Shown here: positions 14,083 to 26,006 of the stretch, piece after piece
Numbering within the stretch: the first letter of the stretch is position 1
Layout of the letters: each line of letters opens with the position of its first letter
Program-made: the position numbers and the translations under genes
Notes under the pieces: generated by a model
What the model saw: the letters and a program-made list of their open reading frames with translations, nothing else
What the model was told of the DNA's origin: nothing
Databases searched by the model: none
Source: Warburgia ugandensis
Lineage: Eukaryota > Streptophyta > Magnoliopsida > Canellales > Canellaceae
Length of the DNA: 64,000 nucleotides
NCBI GenBank assembly: GCA_035236585.1
Contig: CP141132.1
Span: 64,019,880-64,083,879, forward strand
Direction of reading: 5' to 3'

Positions 14083-14091
14083 GCTTTATAA
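14083..14091 (-). promoter_or_regulatory. Possible LTR TATA box (minus strand)
   Basis: The minus strand reads GGTTATAAAGC, about 145 bp upstream (in minus-strand sense) of the GA/TC tract. This is the same order of signals as in the family R LTR. Confidence 0.4.
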
Positions 14092-14483
14092 CCATGCTAA
14101 GGCGATGCCGCCATTTTTCCTGGCACCGCCTTGCAAATGCGGTGCTAAGAGTTCTAGAAGCAGCTAGACACAGCTAGAGGAGGAAGACAATGGGGGTGCC
14201 GTTATCAAAACGGCCCCTGCATTTTTCGTCGTTTTCATTTTTATGGTTAATTTACAAAAATGCCCTCAATCTTTACATGCTTATAACTCCTTCATACGAA
14301 CTCCGTTTTCAACATTCTTTGAGGCGTTGGATTCCATTTTGAGTGTAGAATCTAATGACACTAATTTTTCTTACAAATTCTTGTGTTTTCTATTTTAATT
14401 AAGATAAAACATCCAACTGCCTCGTAAGACTAGTAAACATATATTAATTCCCAAAAATAGATAAGTTACATCATCAGTGGTAA

Positions 14484-14702
14484 GTGGTAAATATGATAGT
14501 TGTTCTTCACAATGTCTTAAAAATTTGGGTCATTACAAGGATGGACTTCAACTTCGTCTTATTAGACATGGTCGACTATGATATTATATTTGGGATAGAT
14601 TGGTTAGCTAAATATTGGGCTACCGTAGACTACCGAAAGAAGCGGGTCATTTTTCATATACCTAGGCAACCAGAGATGTTATTTCAGGGAAGAAAGGGTT
14701 AG
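14484..14702 (+). pseudogene. Element A protease fragment
   Basis: Only the last half of a retropepsin-like domain remains, with a hydrophobic 'YDIIFGIDWLAK' block typical of plant gypsy proteases. The catalytic D-S/T-G triad would lie upstream, where the minus-orientation LTR now ends at 14470, so the break removed it. Confidence 0.75.
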
Positions 14703-15274
14703 GCGAGTACATGCATCATCTCTACTATGAAGGAGGCATGATTTTATTCACGAGGGTGCAGAGCGTTCCTCGCATATGTGACTGTTGAGGACAAGAGACA
14801 GCCATAGCTTGACGATATTGACATCGTCCATGAGTTTGCAGATGTTTTCCCTGAGGAGTTACCAGGATTGTCACTGAGCAGGGAGATCGATTTTACCATT
14901 GATTTGGTTATGGGTACATTGCCTATCTCTAAGGCACCATAACGTATAGCCCCAACAGAGTTGAGAGAGCTTAAAGTACAATTGCAAGAGTTATTAGAAA
15001 AGGGCTTCATCAAGCCGAGTGGATCACCATGGGGAGCACCAGTCCTTTTAGTGAAGAAAAAGGACGGATATGCATCGACTATCGGTTGTTGAATAATGTT
15101 ACTATAAAGAACCGGTACCCTTTGCCATGCATAGATGATTTATTTGATCAGCTCCACTTAGCACGAGTATTCTCCAAGATAGACTTGAGGTCAGGATATC
15201 ATTAGCTGAGGGTTAGAGAAGAGGACATCTGGAAGACTGCTTTTAGGAGTTGCTATGACCACTATGAGTTCTTA

Positions 15275-16234
15275 ATGATGCCATTTAGGTTGACGAATAT
15301 ACCTGCAGTGTTCGTGGATCTGATGAACCATGTCTTCCGAGCTTATTTGGATAAGTTTGTGATTGTCTTCGTTGATGACATCTTGATTTACTCGCCTAGT
15401 CATGAGGCACACCGGGAGCATCTTCACATGGTATTAGACACTCTTCGTCGACATCAGTTGTACGCCAAGTTTAGTAAGTGTGACTTTTGGTTAGATCAGG
15501 TGCAATTGTTAGGCCACGTCGTATCTAAAGATGGAGTGACCGTGGATCCAGCGAAAGTTGAGGCAGTACTACATTGGGAGAGGCCTAAGATAGTGACTGA
15601 GATACACAGTTTTCTCAGTTTGACAGGATATTATCGTCTTTTCATAGAGGGATTCTCTAAGACTGCGTTACCATTGACCACCCTAACCAGAAAAGACACA
15701 CAATTTGTTTGGACTGATGCTTGTGAGGAGAGCTTCCAGGAGTTTAAGAGGAAACTTACTACTACTCCAGTATTGACATTACCATCAGGTGCAGGCGGTT
15801 ATGTAGTTTATTGTGATGTCTCAGGCAAAGGATTAGGAGCAGTGTTGATGCAGCATGGGAAGGTAATTGCATATGCGTCGAGACAGTTGAAGACACATGA
15901 GATAAATTACCCAACACATGATCTGGAGTTAGCGGCAGTGGTATTCGTCCTGAAGTCCTGGAGACATTATCTATATGGCAAGAAGTTTGAGGTATTCACT
16001 GATCATAAGAGCCTCAAGTACTTCTTTACTCAGAGTGATTTGAACATGAGGCAACGTAGATGGATGGAATATCTCAAAGACTTCAACTTCACTATACAGT
16101 ACCATCCTAGGAAGGCTAACGTCATCGCAAATGCCTTGAGTAAGAAGTTTGGAGTAATGATTGCCAATTTATCTACTCAGTCTAAGTTCCTTGACAGGAT
16201 CTTAGAGGCACAGGACAAAGATAAAGAGACATAA
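15275..16234 (+). pseudogene. Element A reverse transcriptase (part) plus RNase H
   Basis: The longest open stretch of the element, 319 codons. Residues 1-45 cover RT motifs up to the VDD catalytic box. Residues 45-150 are the palm/thumb connection with a '[10 protein letters not shown]' block. Residues 150-290 are RNase H with '[10 protein letters not shown]', 'YASRQLK' and '[11 protein letters not shown]' blocks. Upstream RT motifs lie in other frames between 14820 and 15275, so the full enzyme is not encoded. The stop at 16232 falls between RNase H and integrase. Confidence 0.9.
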
Positions 16235-16258
16235 GATCTGACAGATAAAGTAGATTTT

Positions 16259-17212
16259 GTGAGAGGACCAAATGGAGGAGTCAGACTCAAGGGTAGGCTG
16301 GTAGTACCAACAGATGATGATTTGAGGCGTAAGTTACTTCAGGAGGCACACCAGTCCTTGTATACAATTCATCCTGGAGGTACGAAGATGTATCAGGATC
16401 TTAGGAGACATTTCTGGTACAATGGTATGAAGAAGGATGTTGGAGAGTGCATTGCACGATGTCTGACCTATTAGCAAGTCAAGACTGAGCATTAGCGTCC
16501 ATTAGGACTACTTCAGACATTGGACCTTCCTGAGTGGAAGTGGGATCATATTACCATGGACTTCATTGTGGGTCTTCTGAGGATTGTTATCGGCCACGAC
16601 ATGATATGGGTCGTTGTGGACAGGTTGACCAAGTCTGCTCATTTCCTACCTATCAGACAGAATCAGACGATGGACAACTTAGGGAAATTATATGTCAAGG
16701 AGATCGTAAGTCTACATGGAGTTCCCTTGATGATTATATCGGATCGAGATACTTGGTTTACCTCGAAATACTAAAAGAGCGTGCAAGAGGTGCTAGGTTC
16801 GAGGCTGAAATTTAGCACAACATTCCACCCTCAGACGGACGGTTAGAGCGAGAGGACCATCCAAACAATTGAGGATATGTCACAGGCTTGTGTTATGGAT
16901 TGGAAGGGTAGCTGGGAAGATCACTTGCCATTGGTAGAGTTTGTCTATAATAATAGTCATCACGCGGGTATTAGCATGGCTCCATACGAGGCACTCTATG
17001 GTAGACCTTGTCGGTCACCCTTATGTTGGAGTGATGTAGAAGAGAGATGCATCGTGAAGTCCGAGCTGGCGGAAGAGTGCGTAGAGAAAGTTCAACTTAT
17101 TTGGAAGAGATTATTAACAGCTCACAGTCGACAAAAGAGCTATGTTGACAAGAGGCGGAAAGACCTAGAGTTCTCTGAAGGTGAGCATGTATTCTTGAAG
17201 GTTTCCCCATGA
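16259..17212 (+). pseudogene. Element A integrase, broken
   Basis: The zinc-binding H-H-C-C finger is encoded at 16259-16474, and the core starts at 16520 with '[12 protein letters not shown]' and continues to 'ISDRD' (about 16735-16750). A stop after 'WFTSKY' (16772) interrupts it, and the segment with the catalytic glutamate region and 'PYEALYGR' resumes at 16877-17212. At least two stops break the protein. Confidence 0.88.
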
Positions 17213-17619
17213 AAGGAGTAATGAGGTTTGGGAATAAAGGGAAGCTCAGCCCTACATACATTGGACCTTTTGAGATATTACTCAGAGTTGGGTCAGAAGC
17301 GTACCAGCTAGCCCTACCACCACAGTTGGCAAATACACATGATGTCTTCCATGTATCCATGCTGAGGAAATATGTGGCAGAGCCCTCACACGTGTTGGAG
17401 GATATCCCAGGGGAGTTATAGCCTGATATGACATTTGATGAGAGACCTGTGCGCATACTGAATACGAAAGTCAAGGAGCTAAGGAATAAAACTATTACAT
17501 TAGTCAAAGTCCTTTGGCAGCATCATTCGCTACAGGAGGCCACATGGGAGACAGAAAAGGATCCACTCAGAGTTATTTACATAGAGGTATGTAGTGAAAT
17601 TTCGAGGATGAAATTTTAG
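17209..17619 (+). pseudogene. Element A integrase tail and chromodomain remnant
   Basis: 17209-17421 matches the GPF(E/K)I and 'YQLALPPQLA--HDVFHVSMLRKY' region of plant chromoviruses. After a stop at 17419, 17428-17619 carries 'VKVLW', 'H-LQEATWE' and an acidic tail, the recognisable end of a group II chromodomain. In this family the domain directs insertion toward particular chromatin. The overlap with 17209 is a frame change at the integrase tail. Confidence 0.8.
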
Positions 17620-17620
17620 T

Positions 17621-17633
17621 AAGGTGGGAAGGA
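17621..17633 (+). other. Polypurine tract of element A
   Basis: AAGGTGGGAAGGA lies immediately before the TG start of the 3' LTR, as needed for plus-strand priming. Confidence 0.75.
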
Positions 17634-19062
17634 TGTAATATCCTCAATTTTAATCCTAAACTAGAGTTAAAATAAATAAATTAAATTAAAATTTTTATGC
17701 ATAGATTTTGGTCTTAAAAACTTAAAAACTAGAAAGTACACATCAATTGAATTCCAGCAACATAAAGAACGCAGAAAACGGAGCTCAAACGAAGAAGTTA
17801 TGAGCCGTTGAAGTGTAAGGGCAGTTTGGTAAATTGGAGGGACCCGAAATACAGGGGCCTGATTTGATAACGGCACCCCTTTCTCTTCTCTTATCAGATC
17901 CAACGTTTTTGCCAGAAAAATTATAGGAGGAAAATGTATAAGGGAAGAGTTTCCCTTCCCCCTTCCTAGCATAATATATATCCTTCTCAGTTGGCTCATC
18001 TCACCATCTTCTCTACCTTCTCCATCGAGTTTTCCTTAAACCCTAAACTCTGCAAAAATCATGTTTTCTGGCAATTAGGGATCCGGCAGTGTCAACAACC
18101 ACCAGCAAATTGAGGTAAGCCTCAACCCTCAAATTCCCTAATGGCATGTGTGTATAGGCATCAGTAGCATGCATGAAAAAATTTGAAAAAAAAAAGGGTC
18201 ATTTTTCTTGGAATTTGTATATGCTACTAATGAAACATCAATATGTTGATAAAATATCATTAAAACAAAGATCGACCATCCATATAGTGCATAAGGGACA
18301 CACAAACAAAACCTTTAAATTTGAGAGGAATCTGACGGTGGATGACTCCAGAATCACTAAGAACAGTACGTAGGAAAATTTTAGGAACATGAGAAAAATT
18401 GAGTAGAAACCTTAGTTTTTAGAAAAATCAAGCCAAATGAGTGTTGAAAATGGAAAATGAATGAAATTTTCAGCAAAATAGTTCAAAAATGGCATGATTT
18501 GGGCACCTGTGGGGTCACCAACGACAGCCAGAAGCCGGTCATTTCCCGCCTTGCACTAGTGTAAACCGAGGCCGCCGATGTAACCCGGTGTAAACCAGGG
18601 CCACCGGTATAACCTAGTGTAAACTAGGACGCTGGTGTAATCCAATGTAAACCAGTGCACTGCCCAACCCCTATAAATTAATAATTTTAATTTATGAAGT
18701 ATTTTCACAAAAAAACTTGATTTTGAGAGCTACAGAGGTCCAAATCATGATTAAAAACATCCGTTGCAATCGTCTTGATGACACAGACCTAGATTTAACT
18801 TAAAAACTTATCATTGACCACCTTTAATTTTAAAAAAATTATAAATAGTATCAAATAACTTAGATCCGGCCGATCAAAGGGCGATCAGGCCCTAGAACTT
18901 GAATAAATAGAAAATATATAATACTAAAGAAGGGCAAGTGGAGTAAATTAGATGTAATTGCTCTATAAATTGATCTAGACCATTGGTCTAACCAAGATCT
19001 TGGGAAATTGGTTAGACTTGGGAAATTGATGATCTGACCGTCAAATTTAGGAATAAACGTTA

Positions 19063-19086
19063 GACACACACACACACACACACACA
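19063..19086. repeat. (AC)n microsatellite
   Basis: About 12 AC units within the element A 3' LTR. Confidence 0.95.
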
Positions 19087-20048
19087 ACTAACAGATGAAC
19101 ATGAGATGGGACTAAATTTAAGAAATAAATCATAATTAAGGATCTTAAAGGATGATCCAACGGTTGGATCACCATAAATTCTCTTATGATGAAATAAATA
19201 ACACAAAATAGCATTGTGGTACTGACATATACATTTGAACGTACAAGAGAAGGGGATTATACGCTTAAGTTGAGTGATCTCACATCGAGGTAGGTGACGA
19301 CATTTAATGTTTCGTTTTGATTTTAAAACTTTGTATTATCACGGCATCATGATTGATTATGATTTAAATTGCACTTATTATTAATCGATGATTTTTTGAG
19401 ATTTAGAGTTTTATGCTATGATCACTATTTGATTTAAATCATGTATTGAATGGATTTATGACCGATGGTTTCATGAGATTGAGATTATCTATTTATGCAC
19501 AATTAGAAAATTATCTTTCCTTATTGCATCACTGAAACTGAAGAGTTTTCATGAGAAAGGAAAGTGGAGGTTTGGTGGCTAATCCTTTTAGAGGCTAACC
19601 CCGGGATGAGGGGCATGCCTTGGGGATTGCGAGCCAAGAGTGCTCCTAATTTTCTACATACGTGATTTTCGTATTTTGAGTTTTATGACGGGTATTCTCA
19701 CCCGGTGGATGTCATGTTAGGAGGGAGAGGGCTAGCCACCCACCCTCCAAGATTTGTGATGTGATATGATAGACACCTACCCATAAATGTGTTATGATGG
19801 ATAGACCTTGGGCCACATTATTATTGTATTTTGGATATTTATTTTTTTGAAAATAAAGGCGCCAATGATTTTGACGTTGATTTAACATTTGTATTGTTTC
19901 AATCGTGTCATTACAAAAATTTAATTATATTTTAAACTATAATTGTGATGTTTTGAAAAAGAAAATAACACCCAAAGGTTTCAATAAATGTTTTAATAAA
20001 ATAATTAATAGAATCTTTTAACATGGGATCCCAACTAAGACTACTACG

Positions 20049-20071
20049 ATTATTATTATTATTATTATTAT
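20049..20071. repeat. (ATT)n microsatellite near LTR end
   Basis: About 7 ATT units some 30 bp before the LTR terminus; the same position carries TAA repeats in the solo LTR at 2280. Confidence 0.9.
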
Positions 20072-20101
20072 AAAAATATTGTGAAAATCTAGGGTGTTAC
20101 A

Positions 20102-20751
20102 ACTACCTACACAAGCTCAAGCTTGTTGAGATATTATACTTGTTTACAATATCTTAGGTTTAAAGAAATAGAAGAGAGGAAAGGAGATAGAGGACCATAC
20201 TAGAATTCATAAAGGAAGTTAGAGAAAGTAATGTCGAACATGTGTATAGCCTTGTTGAGATTATTGTGGAATTGATGTAGTAGGTTGATTTATTATGACT
20301 TTATCTTGGACATGTGATATTGAACCTTAGATATATGGTTGTGACTGAACTAATCCTGGTAGAAATTATTTAATTTTTGAATGTTTCCTTTGTTTTGATT
20401 AAACCTAGATTTTCAAAATATAGACAAATATGTGTACATGTGGTTGAATGAGACGAAGTCTCCCTTGTTATTAATTTGATATATTGTGTTTATTAAAGGC
20501 ACTACATCGCATTCAAAAAATGTCTGAGTTCTAAAATACAAAGGAGACTCTGCTAGATTTTTGGTAAAAATGAAATAATTATTCTATCAAAAAGTTGTAT
20601 TTTTTGAAAGAAAAATGACACTAAGGATTTTTAAATGTCTTTTCATAGAAAATATTATTGCTATTTGATTTTTAAAGTATCTTCAAAACTTGGGGCCCCA
20701 CATTTGTAAAAGATTTTGCAAAAAAGTTGTATAAAAACCCAGGATGTCACA
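20102..20751 (+). mobile_element. Tail of an LTR interrupted by element A
   Basis: This begins in mid-LTR sequence ('cctacacaagctcaagcttg') and ends 'CCCAGGATGTCACA', a Del-like LTR terminus. It aligns with the tail at 25395-26006 (shared 'ccacctacacaa', 'aagcttg', 'tttacaat' and 'ggttgtga' blocks in order). Element A therefore seems to have inserted inside another LTR. The left part of that host LTR is not identifiable. Confidence 0.6.
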
Positions 20752-21724
20752 AAAGGACAAGGTTGTCAAAATATTTTTTGTTAATGACGTCAAGTGGTAG
20801 TGTATTGCAGCGCTAAGAATAAGGCAATAAGATTCTATTGTGCTAGAAATCATTTTAGAAATGTGGTACAAAGTGATGGTATTTGAGATTATTTTGATTA
20901 GGCATTTAACTCCTTGAAGCTTTTCATTGGCTGATAGTACTTAAAGTGTATTCATCATTGAAAAATTGTTCTAAAAGACTTTAAAATATTGTGAATAAAG
21001 TTGCAAACAAATTAAAGCTAAGTGAAATGAGATTATCCCTCATTTGATTTCATATGAACAAATTTGGGAGTCTACAACTGTGTATGACCAAATATAAATC
21101 ACTAGCTTCCATATATTGTAAGCCATGGTTTTGACTTTGGATAAAACTTGATTGAATCAATTTTACAACATGATGTTGTTGACTCAATTTTACAACACAA
21201 TCTAGTCAATCATACATATATGTAGATGTCTTTTGAAGAGTTACCTTGATCTAATAAGAGTATATGACTTTGATGGCCTCTTTATTTATTATTAAGTGTA
21301 GTGTTAACATATTCTCTCTTTTATAATTTAAGTGTAGGTTGCTTTCACTTGAAGTGCATGACAATAGTTTCATCATGGAGATGAAGAAGTTGTTTTGCAT
21401 CATTGCATATGAACTTTGTGTCCCTTTAGATGTTTGATATAGGAGAAGCAGGCATGTATGTAGCTACTGACTCTTAATTTTTAAGAGAGCATAATGTTTA
21501 ACTCTATTGTAGTCTTGACATATCTTCTTAAGACAAAATTTACTATAAGAACATGAATGCGGTTCATAAGTAGGGTCCTTCCCTTATCAGGACTATTTAC
21601 AATAAGGCATGAATGGCTAAATTCATCATTATCACCTAAGAGTTCATGCATAGCTGGAGTCTGCCAGGTTATAGTTATTGTCACCTTAGGACTTTCCCAC
21701 AACTAAGGCCCATTAGGTTAGAAT

Positions 21725-22345
21725 CATGAATTTGCATGGCCATCTTTGCATGAATTCTTTTCATAAAATATCACAAGGTAGTTCATGGCTACCTTTGCAT
21801 GAATTATTCATATGAAATATTATTGTTTACATAAATTATCTAAGTCTGCCAACTTTACATGGACTATCCATATGGAATATTATTGTTGCATGGATTATCT
21901 TAATTGGGACCTTATTGCATGGACTATCCATGTAGAATATTATCATCTATCTAGAGTATCCAAGTAGGGGCTTGATACCTTTGCATGGATTATCAATGTA
22001 AAATATTATCATTTGCATGGATTATCTAAATAAGGTTGTCACCTTTGCATAGACTATTTATATAAAGTATTATCCTTATATGGATTACTCAAGTAAGGTT
22101 GCAAACTTGCATGAATTATCCACGAAAAATATTATCTTACATGGGATTATCCAAGTGGGGTTGTTACCTTTGCATAGACTATCTATGTAAAATTCCACAT
22201 AAGTTATTATCATCCACATGGATTATCTAAGTGGGGTTGTCACTTTTGCATACACTATCCACATAAAATATTATTGTTACATGGATTGTCTTGGTAGGGT
22301 TGCCACCTTTGTAAGGATTATCCACATAAACTATTATTGTGTCAT
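21725..22345. repeat. Degenerate minisatellite, unit about 60 bp
   Basis: About ten diverged copies of a unit built from 'catggattatccaagtggggttg' and 'cacctttgcatagactatccatgtaaaatattatc' parts. Spacing varies between copies and several carry small deletions. Two halves of the unit resemble each other, suggesting growth from a ~30-bp ancestor. Confidence 0.85.
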
Positions 22346-22441
22346 GCATCGTTGTGAACTTGGCTTAGTTAGTGCATGGTCACCTTTGCACGAGCGATGC
22401 ATGACCATGGGATGGTGTCTTAGGATAAATTGATCTTGGTT

Positions 22442-22561
22442 GTGGTCATACTTGTAAAACTAATATCTTAAGAATGATTCAATGATTGGTCAAAAGGTAG
22501 AAGAAATTTTAGCATGTTTAACTCATACATGTACTTATGACTAGTAATTGAAGGAAAGAAA
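22442..22561. repeat. Direct repeat, copy 1 (about 120 bp)
   Basis: Begins 'tggtcatacttgtaaaac' and is nearly identical to 22883-22999, 441 bp downstream; intervening DNA is unrelated. Confidence 0.85.
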
Positions 22562-22882
22562 CATACAATTTACTTTGGACTAGCTATAGAAAAGAACTTG
22601 AAATACGTGGTTATTCTAACTATAACATTAGAACAAAAGAGTGATAGGACTACATACCTTGATTGAAACATACACTTAAATATAGTGAACATTGCAAATA
22701 CCTTAAACATGGTTGGACTTTATATATGTGCCATTGACACCTAAGAAACTGCAAACTTGATATTACAATATTTGGAACACCCCAAATAGCACAAAATGCC
22801 AATGAGTGCACTAGAAATTATTGTAGTATAGCTCACCATGCTTTTAAACTATAGGGAGACCTACACAATGTGTTAAAAGTGG

Positions 22883-22999
22883 TCATACTTGTAAAACTAA
22901 TATCTTAAGAATGATTTAATGATTGGTTTGAAGGCAGAAGAAAGCTTAGCATGTTTAACTCATACATGTACTTATGACTAATAATTGAAGGAAAGAATC
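22883..22999. repeat. Direct repeat, copy 2
   Basis: Second copy of the 22442-22561 repeat, with about ten mismatches, ending 'attgaaggaaagaat'. Confidence 0.85.
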
Positions 23000-23618
23000 A
23001 TAAGATCTTCATAACTAAAAAAGAATAACAAATTACATTGTTAGTATCCACAATTTAGATTATTTTAACATGATCTTATTACTATTTCTTGAAATGGATT
23101 TATTACTAATATGTATGACTTGGAATGAGCACATCCATATTAAATGCTTCACATTCATGCTTTAGAAGGATCACAAAATGTCATGGACCAACAAGACAGA
23201 TATCTATGTGCTATGGCCTATCGCCATAACTCGTTTGTCATTACTAATAAGGACTTTACCACTAGTTTATCAATGGTCCACTTAGTGACCTGCATTTTTA
23301 TAATTGTTGAGTGATTGAAAGTGTGAGAAAGTTGCATTATCTTTAATATGATAACTCTATAAAATAAGCATGCATGGTTATACATTAATTGTTTCGATGT
23401 GGATATTAGATGCATACTTTAGGGAACTTGAAGTGAATTATCAAATAAATGATGAATACATATTAGAAAACTCATGGAAAATGTGTTTCTATAGCTTGTT
23501 GAAGACATGAGTTTGAAAGGTTCTCATACCTTGGAAATAAATAGATTTGAATGGTCTCTCACAAGACTTTGAAAGATAATTTTATCCTCATATAATGATT
23601 TTAGAAGTGTATTTGGTT

Positions 23619-23975
23619 GATGTTTAAGGCAAGCACTCTATGAGTTGCTATAATTCCTAAGGATACAAATTTTATTGATATTTTTGGTAGGCACTCATTG
23701 AGTAGTTATAGGTCTTGGATATGTGGTTTTAATTGTTGTTTTTGGTAGGTGTGCTATGAATATTGTAAGATCCAAAAGCATGCACACTTGGGCTACAGTA
23801 AGACCTGGAGGCAAGTGTGCTATGAGCAATTGTAAGCCCTGGATGTATGGTTTTCATTGATGCTTTAGGCAGGCGCTCTACAAGTAGCTATAAGCCTAGT
23901 AAATATGGATTTTATCGATGTTTTGGGCAGTCATTCGTAAAGTGTCCTAAGTACCATATCTCTCAATAGGTACAC
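23619..23975. repeat. Minisatellite, unit 58 bp
   Basis: Units start at 23619, 23677, 23735, 23859 and 23917. The 58-bp spacing is exact except for one longer interval (124 bp) that holds an expanded copy. Core words are 'gatgttt-ggcaggcactct' and 'agctataagtcctggatatgg'. Confidence 0.85.
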
Positions 23976-26006
23976 TGTGTGAGTGTGCCGTAAGTCCTAA
24001 AGACCCTCTACTATAAGGTGCAATTGGCCACTGACCTTTAAGATGAGATTGATACCAGCCCTACGATGGAGACGATAGGCAGTAGGAGTAGCTTCTCATG
24101 GGGAAGTGCTATGAAATGGTAGCCAGGTAGCCCCATGAGGTCCGATGAGGATAGACCATGCAATATCCATGAATTGATATAGAGGCTGTGGAAGTCGACT
24201 AGGGTGATGGTAGGGCCTTGTGAGCATATGTGTCTGTGCGATGTTAGCATGCTGGTAATTTCTAGAGAGTTTAGACCTTATCCCTCGTGATAGGACTGTA
24301 TGCCACTATATCGTCCCTGGTGGTATGATTGTATGCCTCTATGATATGGAGCGATCAATTTTCAACGACGATGTGGGTTTGGATTTTACATTATGGATTG
24401 AGGGCTGCAAGCCTTGGTTTTTGTTCTTGGCTATCATCGAGCATACTAGGTCGATTGGCTTATAAATTTCTGTTGAATATGCACAAGACTTGAGTTACTA
24501 GTTTTTCCTCGCGATGCCTCACATGTCGTGAGACCAATTTTCATAGTTATGGTTTTCATTTTGATTTGATGTGGGAAGATTTATTGTGTATACTAACTTA
24601 TGATTTTTCTTTTGAAACCATCAATAAGTTTTGGTTTTGCTAGATCAAAGATTTATCAAACGTTGGTTTTCTAACAATTAAACTTTGAGCATATAGTATA
24701 CTATTCGACCTTATCAACTGATTTTATCTTTTATTGACACTGTGTTTTACTGTTTATACCTATATGATGGTTTTACCATTAGTATTATGATACATATTGA
24801 TTTTACCATGGTTAGCTTACTAAGGGTTGGGTTAATTGAGCATTATAAGTGATTCTGCATGATCGTTTACTAAATCATACATGCAATTAAAACTGCATTG
24901 TGTTTATGAAGGAAAATATGTTAGATGACTACCTTTACACATAAATACGAGAATGTTAGATATTTCAATCTTTACAAGTTGATTCAACTATCAAATAACA
25001 AACAACTTAGATATTTATGATGACACCGTAAATGATCATGCATTGTGAATGATCTTGAAGAACTATATGTTATGAATGAATTTGGGAATGCACATGTGTT
25101 TATTCATGAAAAATGATCTTAGTACAGTTAAATGTTGATGAAATGGTAAAAGCTTATAATGCTTAAATCCTCAGGAAAAGAGAAGGCAATGATATTTTTA
25201 AAAATCATGAAAGTCTTATGATTAATCAACTGTAGTAATTTGCACATGTAAACCGATTTCATGGAAGTATGATGTAAGAACTATTAATTTTAACATGAGC
25301 ACTTATTTTGAAACATCATGAGTTGTGTTTTGATATGATAATTTATCAATATATAATGATTTTGTAAATCATGAACTATATGTTAAAATAGTGACTTTTC
25401 CACCTACACAACTACAAGCTTGCTAAGACATTGTAATTTGTTTTACAATGTCTCAAACTCAAAGAATTAGAATGGAAAGACTATAGGTCCAGCTTTGAAC
25501 ATGAAAGCAAATAGTGGAGTTTGAAATTTGAGGAGAGTGTGATTTTCAACATCTAAAGGGTGAGCCTTGTCACTTAAGATTTGATTTATAAATTATTAGG
25601 GAATGTGAATGAATATTAGCTAGATGTAGTGGACTTATTTCTATTTAGTAGAATTAGGTTGTGATATGGTTATGACTAGAGGTTCTGAGGTAATGATTAA
25701 GTTTTATTATTCATTTTTAAAATATAAAAGTCTATTTGTGTCTATTAGGTGTTCTACACACATACATTCGATATGCATATGTTTGAAAAATAGAGGAAAC
25801 TCAGTTGAACTTTTGTTAGGAATGAGACACTCATTCTACTGTACAATCCTTGTGTTTGTTATAGAAATGACATTCTAGATCTTCATAATCACTATTAAAA
25901 GAGCAATTTTTTTTTTCTGTTTTGTTTTTTTAAAAGACTTTCAAGCAATGGATATCTCAAATTTTGAAATAGTATTTTAAAAGCATTTTAAAAAACTGGG
26001 ATGTCA

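Larger units (their letters stand above)
14471..17620 (+). pseudogene. Ty3/gypsy chromovirus pol, element A, inactivated
   Basis: Pol blocks occur in the order protease, RT, RNase H, integrase, chromodomain, the order of Ty3/gypsy rather than copia. The blocks are the C-terminal end of the protease (14530-14680), RT from about 14820 to 15700 with an F-V-D-D active-site box near 15370, RNase H 15700-16150, the integrase HHCC finger 16320-16480, the DD-E core 16520-17040, the integrase tail to 17420, and a chromodomain-like end 17440-17610. The 'PYEALYGR-CRSPLCW' type block suggests the Tekay/Del lineage. Inactivating lesions include a stop near 14940, a frame break near 15065, and stops near 15205, 16232, 16472, 16772, 16830 and 17419. 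gag and the 5' LTR are absent. Confidence 0.92.
17634..20101 (+). mobile_element. 3' LTR of element A, about 2.47 kb
   Basis: It starts TGTAATATCC directly after a polypurine tract and ends AGGGTGTTACA, giving imperfect terminal inverted repeats (TGTAATATCC/TGTAACACCCT). It contains an (AC)n run at 19063-19086 and an ATT run at 20049-20071 close to the end, a landmark also present in the solo LTR at 2242. The length fits the unusually long LTRs of Del-type elements. The open frame at 17667-17999 minus is not a known protein. The partner 5' LTR is absent, so no target-site duplication can be checked. Confidence 0.85.
20752..26006 (+). mobile_element. LTR-derived region of a Del-like element
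   Basis: There is no pol coding anywhere. The right end (AACTGGGATGTCA, 25994-26006) has the same terminus type as 20751 and 20101, and the last 600 bp align with 20102-20751. The interior has two minisatellites and a 120-bp dispersed direct repeat. The left boundary and target-site duplication are not visible; at 5.2 kb it is too long for one LTR and is probably a composite. Small open frames here (21481-21702, 24038-24250, 25666-25878 and others) are unrecognised. Confidence 0.5.
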
